A stretch of 64,000 nucleotides of DNA from Acholoe squamosa (GCA_949317995.1 OX439052.1:38069932-38133931); one strand, 5' to 3'. Shown: positions 33,688-46,505, counted from the first letter of the stretch. Notes: a model not told the origin generated them from the letters alone. Translations and numbers: made by a program.

Positions 33688-36600
33688 CTACTTTCCCACA
33701 GCGCCATCACCACCATTGGTTCCATAGCTACTATGTCCAACCCCCAAGGATGATTGGGAACCATTACAGCCACGTCTTTCCTTCCAACCTTTCCAACCGG
33801 CATAAACAAACAAAGCGATAAGAAGGTTTACAGCGGCGAGAACACTGATGACAATCAGGAGGATCTGCCACCAAGTGAACTTAGGAGGAATGCCCGCATC
33901 CAGGAATGCTCTGTAAAGGAAGGGTAAACACTGTCAAAGATGATAGGCAATTCGATTTTTTTTTTAATTTAGCTTTTGTTTTTACAGTCAAATTCCGACT
34001 GTTTATTTCACTTACTTCATACATCTTGATTTCAGCCTACAAACAATGAAATCGTAAAAGATGTCAGTTTATTCTAGCTATCCATCCTTGTGCATGTGGA
34101 GACAACAAATCTTTTTAAATGTTTCCAGTTTACAGGATGTTGAATTGAAGTAGAACTTTGAAGAATTGTTAGAAGAGTTCAAATACGGAATGAGCTGCCA
34201 AAAAGTCAGTGGTAGGCCTACTTGAAATCATTCAAGGCTAGCATCAAATTTCATACAAATCTGTGACATATACAGATAATGGATGCATGTTGTCTTCAGA
34301 TTGCACATTTAAGTTGATAGAAACTGATAATGTCCACCATACTTTTCTTTTTGGAAAGGAAGCCTACGGCCATTATTTTGGGTTATGTTTGTCAGAATAG
34401 GCCAAGGGTTCTATGGATCAGTAACCTTTCCACAATAGAACTTCTTGCTACAATTGATGGGTCAATCTAGTGTTCCCATAATTTACTGACTATCAACATA
34501 AATGAAAGCAACATCGGAATAATGCATACCTGTATTTGGTCACCATGTCCTCAAGACCCAAGAAGATATTGCCGTTAGAAAAGAAGATGGCTTTAGCTGT
34601 GTTTCCAGTCTCATTTGCTTGGTCATTTGATATAACTTTTGATGCATACACATTGATTGCTGTCCAGACCTAGGGTTAGAGTAGGTGCAATGAGAATGTG
34701 ACCATGGTAGATAAATTCGGGCCTTTACCATCAATCATTGCTCTGAATGCCAGTTAGATACAGCCTTTACAGACTTACAATGCTTAACATTTAATGAATC
34801 TGTAGGTATGTAGGGAATTGAGTTGTCATTTGAGACTATTACTGTTATATATTCCGCTGTTCTCTTTTTAGCAAGGGTAGATTTGAAAGGCATTAATGCT
34901 TCAAGGGACTGTCTGTAGCAATAAAGAAATAAAGCGATCTTGTAAAACCTTACTCGAACCAACTACTTATTGTTTCGAAAGTTGCAACATCTGCAGTTTT
35001 GTGACAATAATCATCTATTATCAAACAGATACACTTACTCTCCTTGTATAGACATCATAGACAATGAATACCTGCATATCGCACCAACCAACTGATTTCC
35101 ATGTATAATCTCTGATGTATTCCGCAAACTGTCTCACTGCTGAGATTTCCGCCTCTGTTGAGTTTGGGAAGCCACCGCTGACATACTTAATGCGTGGGAC
35201 AATAGCTATCTTTATGGAATGCCAATCATCCTCCCGGCAATCCCCGCTGTTATCACAGAGACATGTCTTGCTCTGTCTGAGTGAGAGGATCATGTGATTG
35301 AGCTGTAGAACTGAAAACATAAAGTTTGATATATTTATCTTGAAATCTACAAAAAACAATTCATAATATATCATTGTATGCAATTGAATTTCAGGCACCA
35401 TGAAAACAGCATATAATGCTGTAGACTATGATCAGGGCTAGGTGACGTGTCAAACCTGAAAGTTAAGGGTTGTACCAATAGACCTTTCTTCACAAAATGC
35501 ACAATGTACTGGGCTGATCACACCCTGGCTAATGACACAGGGTCATATTTCATAACTGAACTATTCATTTTGATATGCTAATTTACACAAACATAACAAC
35601 CTTTGACTAACCTTGCAGCCTGCCATCATTATAATGACATTTACTGGGAGACGGGGTCTTAATTAGTACCCCCTGCACTTAGCCCCCTTTTCGCAGATTG
35701 TGTCATTTAACTTTAAATTTCTGTTTTTTTCCTTCTGTTTTTCCTCTACAAAATATAAGGCTATCTTAGTACCAACATACCCCTCCACCCTAGGGGCATT
35801 TACCTCTTTATTGGAATGTGGACTGAAGAGAGCAATTGACCCTGCACCCCAACACTGTTTATGTTCTGATGATATACCATTAAAGCGTTGGTTGCACTGC
35901 TGCCGCTCAGTCGGATTTTTGCCTATCCAACTATCTATGATATTGCAAAAGTATGAACAATTTCAGTTGCATTACGAAAACATCTGCCGCTGGATGGCTG
36001 TGGAGCCACTGCTTAAATTCTATGCATGTGTTCAGTATTGGAATCTTCTTACATATGTATGTAGATTCTACCAGTATGTGAACGATGTGACCCCTAGTGT
36101 TGAAATTCACAACAATAGTGGTAAAGGTGCTCATTATCATATAGATGGTTCTGGCCCTGAATAGGTACATGTAATAGGTGATTATAAACATTGATCGTCA
36201 CAAATAAGGATTGTTTTTTTACAATAGTAGGACCTCACATGTAAGGTGCATCCCAGATAAAAGGCGTGCCCTGGGTTGATACCAGACCTATAACTTCTAA
36301 GGCATGCCTAACTTTCTCCTAAGGCTCGTTTCTTTGCAACTCGATAGAAATTTGATCAAATCCCCTCTACCCGTAAGGTGCACCCCAACTATTGTGAATT
36401 AAAACACCACGGGTCGATCTGCACACATTATAGTTGTCCCTTATATGCTTTGTCATATGGAATGCCTCATATCTTATGACTGCAGCAAAACATGCTAAAT
36501 GAGGGGGCCCTAACACAGGAAAGAAAATAGACGAATAGAGGTGGACTGTCGACTCGTATAACTGTGTCTACACCTAATGTAGTGAGTTATGTCAGACCCA

Positions 36601-37680
36601 GGAATACAGAAATAGCCCTCCGTAAGCTTCCCCTGTACAGATTCATATGCCAAGAATGTAATGCATGTCGTACACCCAGTTTGATCTTGTTTCACTCAGG
36701 AACTCCCAGCATATTCACATACCTTATTGGGGCCTACATGACATACATTATTCATGACCTTACCTAGTATGGCTTATTACTTTTTCTACATTAAACTAAC
36801 CCAGGGTGCCCTGTAAAGGGCTCTCCCAAAGTCTAGGTGTGCCACATAGATGGGGTAAAATTAAATCAAATTCAACACAAGAAAGCAAAACAAAAAGCCC
36901 TTTTTTACACCTTATAGCTTTGCCTTGAGCTCAGGTTGTGTCTATTTGCGGGGTCGCCTTATATGAGAGGAACTAAAAAAACTATTGTATGGCAAGATAC
37001 TATGGTAGTTACCACTGCATGTCCTAACTAGTTCTATTGTGTAGTAAACAGCACAGGGGATGTTTCTTGACATAATCAATCAATTTCAATTTTTAATTTT
37101 CAATGTTTTCATTAATTTAACTTCAAATACATGTTTTTAGGCAGTAATGTATGGCCTAGCAAAAGCCCTTAGGGATAGCTTTACAGGGTCATGATATAAT
37201 TCAAAATTAATGATCATATCAGACAGTGTGTTCATACAAAAATGGATCTAAGAACATGTTGTCCTTCGTATTGTTTGCCTAAAAATTCAAGTGCAACTCT
37301 TTTGCTTGGCTTATCACAAGTGGGAGGAAACAAAAACCTCAGAAGCATCTTACCCCCTTGCAGATCCTGCAGACTTAATTCAATGCAACCAATAGCACTT
37401 ATTTTATGACCACTTCTGAAATGTTAAAAATTACTCTCATTTGTATCTACTTACTTTTTGACTTGAGCAGGCTGCGACCAGGGTCACATACAAATCCAGC
37501 AACGTCTATTCCACATTCTTCAAAATCCACAGCAGGGTTTGGGAACTCATTCTCACTGTAGGCATACTTTTGTATGTAAGGTGGATCTGTCTCCCATTCT
37601 CCAGTATTATGAACTCCTGAGCAGCAATACAGTAGAAGACAGAACCCAAACACAACCCAACTCTGAGTCCACCTGCCCAT
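33688..37680 (-). CDS. MOLO-1/TPM-like single-pass membrane protein, copy A
   Basis: Four exons on the minus strand: 37455-37680, 35039-35310, 34530-34669 and 33688-33910; phases 1-0-2, 286 residues. It has an N-terminal signal peptide ('FGFCLLLYCCS' core), then 'FPNP' and a paired-Cys motif ECG..FVCDPG. The ectodomain follows with CLCD...DC, 'IVPRIKYVSGGFP', an 'FAEYIRD' helix, a WC motif, 'FIVYDVYTRR' and 'LGLEDMVTKY'. One transmembrane segment follows ('WWQILLIVISVLAAVNLLIALFV'). Six ectodomain Cys are shared with copies B and D. The domain pattern matches the TPM-like ectodomain of the MOLO-1 family, whose nematode member is a positive modulator of levamisole-sensitive acetylcholine receptors. 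Unlike its paralogs, its cytoplasmic tail lacks the poly-Gly stretch and ends 'GDGAVGK'. Family assignment from motif memory; target receptor unknown. Confidence 0.82.
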
Positions 37681-38910
37681 TTTGTAGCATATGACTCAAT
37701 GAGGCAATGTGGTGTTGTATCTAAACCTTGGGGACCATTATACACACAAGGATAAGGTTAGCTAAGACCTAGAGACCATTACCTATTCAAGGCTGTAGTT
37801 ATAAGACCCGGGAACCGGGCCCGGGAATGTAGAAACAGTCTTCCACAAGTAGCCAATGTACAAGTTTATTTATGTGCCAAGAAGGTAATGCATGTTGTAA
37901 ACCCAGTTTGATAATGTTTCACTTTGAGACTTATTCATTTACTTTATAGAGGTCCATGTATAAGCCATGGCTTAGCATTTAGGCTTAAAGCTTTCTCACA
38001 AACTCAGGCATGGTTTTATGGCAGTATGGCTTATACATGGAACCGACCCCAGGAGTGCCATATAAGACTGTCCCAAAGTCTGGGTGTGCCCTACAGGTGG
38101 GGGAAAGTAACATCAAATTTGACACAAGAAGAAAAACAATGAAAGCCCTATTTGTGCACCTTATAGCCTTGCGCAGGGAGCGACCATACACAGGGTCGTC
38201 TTATACAGAATGTATTAAGATAGTTTATATTGCGTGATCTAAATAGTTCAAGTGTCAGCACAGCAGATATTTCTGGTAATTTCCAGTATTGTTTGCCTGT
38301 AAATTAATGTGCAACCTTTGCTGGGCATTATTTTTTCTTTATTACAATTTAAAAAAACAAACAAAGTCACTATTCAAGATATTAATTTATCCACTTTTTA
38401 TTTCAAGTGAGGGGAAGCAAATCCTCAAAACTATCCAACCCCATTGGAGATCCAGAAGAGTTCATTCTTCAAAGCAATGCTAACAATAGCTAATCTTCCC
38501 TGAACATTTATAAAAATATTTTTGACCATTTCTTTCATTTGTATCTACTTACTTTTTGACTTGAGGAGGCTATGACCAGGGTCACATATGAATCCAGCAA
38601 CATCTATTCCACATTCTACCAAATCCGTAGCGGGGTTAAGGAACTCATTCTTGCTATAGGCATACTTTTGTATGTAAGGTGGATCTGTCTACCATTCTCC
38701 AGTATTATGATCTGCAGAGCGGCAATACAGCAGAAGACAGAACCCAAATACAGCCCTACTCTGAATCCGCCTTCCCATATTGGAGCATGTGTTGTCTCAA
38801 TGAGGCCATACGGTGTTGTATCTGAAACTTGGGGACCATTATACACACAAGGATAAGGTTAGCTAAGACATAGGGACCAATACCTATACAAGGCTGTAGT
38901 TAGCCTCCAG
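36500..38910 (-). repeat. ~1.2-kb tandem duplication containing exon 1 of copy A
   Basis: Two diverged copies in the same orientation share ordered landmarks. GCCAAGAANGTAATGCATG occurs at 36649 and 37878, CCCAAAGTCTNGGTGTGCC at 36825 and 38072, exon 1 at 37455-37680 and 38553-38778, and GGACCATTATACACACAAGG at 37733 and 38832. Offsets range from about 1,100 to 1,250 bp because of indels. The duplication carries only the first exon and its flanks. Confidence 0.8.
38553..38778 (-). pseudogene. A': orphan duplicate of exon 1 of the MOLO-1-like gene A
   Basis: Same length (226 bp), ATG and GTAAGT donor as exon 1 of copy A, with recognisable 'MGR..QS..VFGFCLLLYC' and ECGIDVAGF(V/I)CDPG. An in-frame TAG replaces a Glu codon after 'NTGEW', and 'FPNP' is changed to 'FLNP'. 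No accompanying exons 2-4 exist. It may be a dead duplicate or a non-coding alternative first exon splicing to copy A's exon 2. Confidence 0.8.
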
Positions 38911-38980
38911 TTTCGATCCTGGACAACAATTGTTGCTCAGCTCACCTTGGCTGAAATGAGGGCTATATGGCTGGGGTGTA

Positions 38981-38982
<2 letters not shown>

Positions 38983-39042
<60 letters not shown>
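38983..39042. repeat. (TA)n microsatellite
   Basis: About 60 bp of pure TA abutting the left end of a putative solo LTR. Confidence 0.95.
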
Positions 39043-39045
<3 letters not shown>

Positions 39046-39378
39046 AGCGCCCGTTCGTATTATGAATGATCGAAGAACACAACCCGTCAAGTAAAATTAA
39101 CTCGCTTGGTTTATTGCCCTGGCACTCCTTGGCACACCATCTAAATGCCATCTGCTAGTAGAAATGTCGTCTGCAACCTCCTCCGGGAGCTAGCTGCTTG
39201 ACTGTTCACCTCAGGCTGTCGGCTGGATCTGACCTCCGGTGGAACTAGTTGCGCTTTATATACAAGTCTCCACCGGGACGCTGCCTCTCGTGCAGCGTTT
39301 CGGCGGACCACTCCCGAGCGTTGAGACTTTCCCCGAATGACTGCGTGGCAGTCATTCGGCGGACGAGCCTCTCCGCTA

Positions 39379-39380
<2 letters not shown>
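39043..39380 (-). mobile_element. putative 338-bp solo LTR
   Basis: It begins TGTAGCG and ends CGCTACA (TG..CA with 7-bp inverted ends). It is much more GC-rich than its surroundings. On the minus strand a TATATAAAG box (rc of 39255-39263) precedes an AATAAA (rc near 39109), the order expected for promoter and polyadenylation signal inside an LTR. It sits within TA repeats; a clear target duplication is not visible (ATAT versus CTAT). Confidence 0.65.

Positions 39381-39466
<86 letters not shown>
39381..39466. repeat. (TA)n microsatellite
   Basis: About 86 bp of TA with one ACA interruption, on the other side of the putative solo LTR. Confidence 0.95.
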
Positions 39467-39470
<4 letters not shown>

Positions 39471-39951
39471 ACAGTCTGCATGCAGATATAAATAGACTGT
39501 GTGCAAGTAGACTTGTCTTGGTCTTCTATCTATATTTTGTAAATTTTTTTATCTTCTTTCGTTTTCAGTTTAAAAAGAAAGAAAAAACAAACAAGAAATA
39601 GGTATTTCCATTCTTGAATGCATAAGAAACAAGAAATATGTGGCTTTGACCACGGGTACTGTTACCCTGGCCTCGGTCAAAGACAAATCTTTTTCTTGAG
39701 TTCACTGTAGTTTGTGCAGGATGTCCGCTAGTGCGCATATAGATTTTTGGTACTAGGATATGTGTTCAAAATAACCCTAGTGTAGACTGCAGGGTTTTCA
39801 GTAGGCCTAGATCTATGCCAGGGCTACGAGAGTGGCAAATTGACCCCCCCTCTCCACAGTTATCACCACTGGAAAAATGTATGGTCTGTGGTAGGTTCTA
39901 GTGTTAGGCAGTAATAACCTCATTTTAATAATCTAGGGTTGAATGGGAGTA

Positions 39952-39956
<5 letters not shown>

Positions 39957-40034
<78 letters not shown>
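39957..40034. repeat. (TA)n microsatellite
   Basis: About 78 bp of pure TA repeat. Confidence 0.95.
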
Positions 40035-40038
<4 letters not shown>

Positions 40039-41824
40039 CTCACCCCCTAGGCATCCCCTTGAAGATTAACAGATATTTAGGCTTAACACCTACAACTCTT
40101 GTTGAATAGGCCTAACTAAAGAATTAAAAATCACCGCAATTGACCACAGGAAGGGAAACACCTTAAGGGGGTGGATCCAAGCCCCCCCCCCTCTTCCCCC
40201 AGGGCCCTCATAGGGACCTACAGAAAATGACATCGCAACCTTCTCAGCGTTCTGCACACCATAATGGTTACGTAAGATGTATTCTTGGTGATGTCACCAT
40301 GAACACAGTTCGGTGCTGCAGAATGCGGCCAAAGCACAAACATTGTACTGTATAAGGACATTTAGGCTTAACTTCTAAAGGGAGGAGTATAGGTAAGACA
40401 AGTTACCTTGTAACCTGGCCTTGGAGAATTGCTATGCACTTAATTACTCTTCGTACGAATGGACGGTGGACAACAAAGAGCATGTAGGATAGGCAGTGAT
40501 TCTGAGGTCCACTGTTCGTCTTTCCCGCAATCAACAACGCCAAAACATTATGTCTCCATGGAACCCTGGGACTGGTCGGCATATGACACACTGTCCCAAC
40601 AGGCCCATACACTTTCCTAATTGACCTATAATATAGTTACCTTTTGACACTGCTGAAAGCTCACTCAGCATAACTATTTAACCAGGGGGAATTTGCTACC
40701 CGGTACGCACATTTCGATGGGCACTGTGTGACATTGCATGTGACGTCACTAGGGGGTTATGACGCCACATATGACGTCATAGTAAATATGGCGCTGCCCA
40801 TGGACAAAACCAAAACCATTAATAGGTTTGCAACGGTCGCTACGCTATGCTCCCGGCTGCTTAAGCGGCTTGGAAACCCTAAAAAAACAAAAACAAAAAG
40901 AAAACAATCTATATTTGGACATTGAAAGACATTTTGAATGTTTTCTGTCGGATAGCTATATAGGAAGTTGACCAATTTAGGGTAGGATGGTGTCTCATAC
41001 TGCTTTATTGTCACCACACACATTTGTGAGTTACTTGGTTGTACGTCATTGGACAACCCATAGATTTCCTTTTCGAAAATTATAAAGATAAATACAAACA
41101 AAAGATACAGTATACCATAAATCTTTTGATGCCCAATGATATGGACCAACTGGCTGGGGCGATACCAAAAGTCAGGTTTTTAAATAAAGTCAGAATAAAC
41201 AAACCAAGAATATACGTGGCTAAAATGCCCCTCTCTCCCCTACATCTTTAATAATTGGATACGGAGCTAACTCTCACCACTTCTGCTCGACGTTTGCTTA
41301 AAACAAGAGTAATGTTTATCAGTATCAAATAAAAGACCATCTCTATAATGTAAAACAATGAAGTTTAAAGTGGTCTAACCTCCACTGCAAATGGGCCCAA
41401 CATGGGCAGTATGTAAGGAGCACTAATCCAATTGGGCACTTTAAACACATGTTGGATATTGTCAGACTGGATCAGGGATATTCCGCATTATGTCCCCCAA
41501 TTGACTATATCTGTTTTGCCCTGGCTTGTCTGAAAACGGTCTGTGATCCATTGTGCCTCGTCTGACATCCTAAACCGGTTTTTGCCTTTTAGTTGACTAT
41601 ATACCTTTATGTCATTAGACTGGAGGGGAATGGTCTGTGGTCCTCATGAAGTTGAATTAATCTCTAATGTTTGGTGGTTAGACTGGATCATGCCTGTCTG
41701 GGATCCTCCCGAAAATCATAATAAAGACCATCTTTTATATAAAGTATTTTATTTTACACACTTTATTGTTATCAATCACTTTGAGATTCTCCAAAAATCT
41801 CTATTTCAGAAAACATTATATATA
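40035..41824. other. spacer between copies A and B, no gene seen
   Basis: No supported gene. 40720-40790 has a local run of TGACGTCA(C/T)-like CRE motifs (TGACGTCACT, TGACGTCATA); no ORF is associated. Confidence 0.4.
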
Positions 41825-41991
41825 TACTATCGTATTCCACTTAATAAGCACCCAGGGCGCTTAAAAAATATATTTATGGCCCCCAGTAGTTAGGAGTTTA
41901 ACTGACCGTTAAATCATGAAAAATTGGTCTTTTTCTAGTCTGAAAAAAGCCCCAAAAAGGGGGAGGGGCGCTTATTGCGTGGAATACAGTA
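41825..41991. mobile_element. 167-bp TA-flanked MITE
   Basis: The left end TACTATCGTATTCCACTTAA pairs with the right end, whose reverse complement is TACTGTATTCCACGCAATAA. Both are followed by GC(G/A)CCC. The terminal TA suggests a Tc1/mariner-type target. GGGCGCTTA-like motifs link it to the larger element at 59481-60153. Confidence 0.7.
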
Positions 41992-42544
41992 ATTATATGT
42001 TAAAAGGATATAGATTGTTTTCTCAAATATAAATTAAAGTACAGAATAGTGTGAACATGATTACTATCAAGAGGGGACAATTATATAGTTGTGTCAAAGT
42101 CCAGTTTGACTCTGGAGTTTTTTTGTTTTTTTTTTGTTTTTTTTTATAAATAATTGGCTATAGTAGAATCAGTGCTGGATCTAGTCAATCTATATGCCAG
42201 AATCATAATCATGCCTTAGTAAGGTTGTATGATTTAGGAAAGCACATATGCAATGACTGGCATTTCGGTACATGTAAGGGTTAAGATGAGGTATACAAGT
42301 AAGTAACAGGCGCTCTTCCAAATTGCACTTTGTTATCACATATTCAGTAGTAAGAGGAAATCATAATATCAGGGGCTCAGTCACACCAAATGTGTTCACC
42401 TCAATAGGAAGACATTCTTCTATCAGTGTACCATGTAGCTAATGCTCAAATCCTTCTTATTAAAATATCTCTGGTATTTAAGAGATGGACCAAAAGTTGT
42501 TGCAAGGTTCTGATCTGTGGCAGTTCACACGAGGGTAGAATTCT

Positions 42545-45500
42545 TTACCCACCGCCTCCGCCCCCACAACTACTACCTCCTCCGCCCCCACCACCACCAC
42601 CACCACTGTCAAAACTCCAAAATCCACCTCCAGATGATGAACTGTAGCCACCGCCACTGCCTCCACCACCACCACACTTCAGGATGCAGCAACAGAAACC
42701 GATGAGAAGGGCTACGCCAGCGAGTGTACCAAGGACGATCAGGAGGATCTGCCACCAGTTGAACTTAGGAGGTATGCCAGCATCCAGGAATGCTCTGTAA
42801 AATGAGGGAAAATGGCAGCGTGAGAAAAGATTATACATCTTAGAAACCAACAGCTACTGATTTTGACACAATACTTATATCAATTTGAAAAGAAACTCCA
42901 ATATCTATGCTTGAATTCATGTATTGTCATACCTTGCAAATAGGGTACATCCATATTATTCAAAAAGCCTAGTAGGTAGTAGACACTATACTTTTCATGC
43001 TTCTATATAGATCTTGTGGCATTATTCTGAGGAATCTTTTGACTCTGGATCATATCTTACTTTATAACTGGATATTTAGAGTGGATATAATCTTTGGATT
43101 ATGATCAGACATATTTCCCATTCTAGGCAAGGGTCTCATATCCTTCTGAATTTAACATCAATTCAACTGGTAATAATATTACAAGTGCTTACTTGTACTT
43201 GGTCACCATGTCCTTAAGACCCTTGTAGATCATGCCATTGTTGAAATACCTCTCCTTTGCATTGACTCCTGTCTCCTTCGCTTGTTCATTTGTAATCACT
43301 TTAAATGCATACTTATCAGTTGCTGTCCAGATCTAGAAAAAGAAGTAATGTTGAAATGTATCCTGTCAGAATCAGGAGAATTATCCCCAAACACACCTGA
43401 TAATTATGTTATAGATACCAAAATATTGTATTATTTCTAAGTGAATAACCATCCATAACATCTTTTGAGGAATATGTGTACCTCAGAACTCACTACTGAA
43501 AAGATGTTTATTCAAGGTTTATCTTAATTTCTCGACCCCCATCCAACCCCTCCTTACCTGTAACACTCATTGACAACTAGCACTTGTTTAAACCTAGTAG
43601 TTTAAAGTGATGGGTCATAAGAAAAAAAAAGATGATACATCACTTACTCTCTTGGTATAGACATCATAAACGATGAAAATTTGGATTGCACACCAGTCGA
43701 TGTCATCCCATGCAGTATCTCTCAGGTATTCAGCAAACTGTCTTGCTGCTGAGATCTCTGTATCGGTTGATGTTGGGAAACCACCGGTGATATACTTAAT
43801 GCGTGGGACAATAGCTATTTTCATTTTATGCAAATAGCGCTTCCTGCAGTTACTTCCATTGTCACACAGACACGTGGCACTTTCCCTCACTGAGTAGATC
43901 AGGTTATTTAGTGCTTCAACTGAAAACAAAGTATGAATACTAGACATTTATTCACCACTAAAAAAAACAAGTTTTTTTTTTTTTGTCTTGGAACAGGACT
44001 AATTTTCAATGTCTCTATGAATAATTGACATGAGCCCTAGAGGAAACTAAATCTTTGAGCATCTGAATTGATTTTATGTATACGCACATAATTGATGCAT
44101 GCACAAAATTGATACTGCTCTTTTATCGCATACAATTGATGAGTAAATTGTTCATTTTATCGGAGATAAACATTATCATTTAACTTGGGTAGGAGAGAGG
44201 CCATACGTAGGTAACTGCTCCTTCTTCAGGGCGAATGAGGCGTGAACAATTCATTTAACTGATAATTGGGTAAAAAATAATCAAAGAGTTTTTTTTCTAA
44301 TGGTGATAATTTATATCAACAGCCCACCTTTCTATTTGAAGGCTAAGTTGTTCACCACATAACACTCTTTATAAAAGGTACATTTCTAACTTGGCACTTG
44401 AATAGGCAGCTTAAATATAGTAAAGCGTATAGGTATAGACTTGACCCCATGAACTTAGTAATAACACTCAAAAAGCCTTAAAGCACCACGCTAATCCTTT
44501 TGAAATATGTCAGCCCTGAGGAATTGGCATGGTGCAATAAAAGATACTCTATGCAGCCCTTAAGTCAAATTGTTAGACAATTTGGCCCTTATTTCATGAA
44601 AACATGTACTTGATCATGCAAGGATCACTGAAAATTGTATAAATTTCTTCTGGCCCTTCTTGAATTGGCCTAACATCTACTACAAATCCTTGTGTATGTA
44701 GGGAACCCCTCATTTTATAAGATACACCCCTACTTAAGATAAATGCTATAAGTCACATCTTTGCTTGGTATTTAAAAGCTAAGTTCTACATTAGTTGATG
44801 TAGACATGTCCCTGATTGTAATAAACTGGCCCAGAAAATAAAAGGAGAAAGGAAGGTTAGTGGTGATAAATAGATCCATGCCAAGGAAGGTGGTGGTGTT
44901 GGTGGTAGCTGAATTGGGCATCATAACTACATGATTTAGGACAGGGGTACATGCATGGAACAGGACCCTGTTAATCATTATATAGGTCCTTGAAGGTCTT
45001 TTATGAGGATACATTTTAATCAATTTTTTGGGGGTAGGGGTGTATGTAAAAAATCTATAGCCTGACTCATATATCTTATGCTACAATCATTAGGTTTTTA
45101 GGTACAAATACAGTTTACGATCCCCCTAGGCTTACATACTTTCTTGGAATTAGAATTCTATCAGGTTGATGCTATTTCGTTTGATTTTTTTTTTTAATTT
45201 CATTTATCTATTTTATATAATAAATTATTATTTCTTTTGGGAGGCCCATTGAAATGGATTTATCCAATTTGGTTATAACCAAATTCTTTTAATTCCTGTG
45301 ACAACCCTACTCAGTCGAGGGGCACATCTGCACACTATTGATAGAGAAGAAAAGATAGAGAGCCCCCCCCCCCACCTCCCACCCCTCCCAGGTATGTATA
45401 GGTTGATCCTCTCTAGTCTAGCCAAGGCAAAGAATTATGTAAGCAGTCAGATAAGCAGGGCTGGCAGTGCTGCCAATAATAGTCTGCAAACATGCGAAGA

Positions 45501-46475
45501 ACACAATATACCAGGCATAGGTGCCCAGGCTGTAGTACATGTGCCAAGAATCTTATACGTTTTAAAGGCTGGTACTGGTAATATACAGGGGAAACTTAAA
45601 ATGTGTAATACTTCACATGTAGGTGTATGTCACATATAAGATACACCCTGAGCTGAAGGAAAGGCTATATGGGGCTCAACCCGGTCTTTATTTTGAGAAC
45701 TCTGATAGTCTTATAATAGAAACGTCCCTGCCTATAGGGCGCACCCTGACTTCAGCTGCAACTAGGCCATCTTTGTATATAGTACCCATCATGCGTTATT
45801 CACATACTTGTGACTTCAAGTGGTATTTTGGGGATATTTCTTCTGTTTCGACATGTTATTTTATGCTCCAGTTTTGTAATGTATGCTTGGTGTCCTATGG
45901 CTATCTGTTTTACAGGTGAAAAGATGATATATAGTAGTACCTAATGTAAAAGGTATAGCTTATACGCGAGACTAGACCCCTGCTGCACCTCATATATAAT
46001 CAGAAAGGTTGGATGCGCCTTATGGCTGAGGATATCATACAGAGAACACTACTTAACTCGCATTATCAAGCCTAAGATTCACCCCACAGCTTCTTCTCAA
46101 GTTAGGACTGTGGCTTATAGGTTGGGTGTGCCTTGTACAAAAGGTTTTACAATAATTGACAATTGTTTTACAAATACCAATAAAAAATGAAGAAATTGAT
46201 ACATTCCACGGCAGAACTACTATAAAAACATACTGTAATTAATTATGTATCCACTTACTTTCTGCTTGGGAGAGGCTGTGACCTGGATCACAGACAAATG
46301 AGTAGCTGTCCACTCCACATTCCTTGAAATCCTTAGCAGGGTTGGGGAACTGGTACTCTGTATAGGCATCCTTTGGTGTGTAGGTTTCCCCATCCTCTGC
46401 ACCCAAAGCCAGAGAGCAGATGCACAGCAGCACACTGAGCCCAAACACAGCTTCGATCTGACTCCACCTCCCCAT
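42545..46475 (-). CDS. MOLO-1/TPM-like single-pass membrane protein, copy B
   Basis: Exons 46259-46475, 43648-43919, 43193-43332 and 42545-42794; phases 1-0-2, 292 residues. The start at 46475 is aligned with the paralogs, though an in-frame ATG directly precedes it. It has a signal peptide ('FGLSVLLCICSLALG'), 'FPNP', the ECG..FVCDPG and CLCD...NC cysteine motifs, 'IVPRIKYITGGFP', 'FAEYLRDTAWDD', a WC motif and 'FIVYDVYTKR'. Then come 'GLKDMVTKYK', 'AFLDAGIPPKF', a transmembrane helix, and a Cys-rich juxtamembrane segment ('FCCCILKC'). The tail is about 45 residues of mainly Gly with Ser, ending SSC plus six Gly. It is expected at the cell surface with the TPM-like domain outside. It is preceded by the MPY uORF. 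Function inferred from the family only. Confidence 0.85.
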
Positions 46476-46493
46476 CATGGAGCAGTTGTGGAC

Positions 46494-46505
46494 TCAATAA
46501 GGCAT
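46494..46505 (-). promoter_or_regulatory. upstream ORF Met-Pro-Tyr-stop of copy B
   Basis: ATG-CCT-TAT-TGA lies 18 nt upstream of the main start. The same four codons at the same 18-nt distance precede copy D. If in the mRNA leader it could reduce or condition initiation at the main ATG. The transcription start is unknown. Confidence 0.5.

Noticed and set aside
37506..37745. 79-residue minus frame overlapping exon 1 of copy A, with a similar frame at 38616-38846
   Set aside because: This is an alternative frame of the duplicated exon 1. Its apparent conservation reflects the duplication, and only the MGRW.. frame joins exon 2 with the correct phase.
39245..39491. Tyr-Ile repeat reading frames
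   Set aside because: They arise from the TA microsatellite running into the putative solo LTR; they are not genes.
40720..40790. Cluster of TGACGTCA-like (CRE) sites as a promoter
   Set aside because: The sites are real matches, but no gene start lies near on either strand, so no promoter call is made.
42517..42705. Plus-strand Pro/His-rich frames opposite the poly-Gly tail
   Set aside because: They are complements of Gly codons in copy B exon 4.
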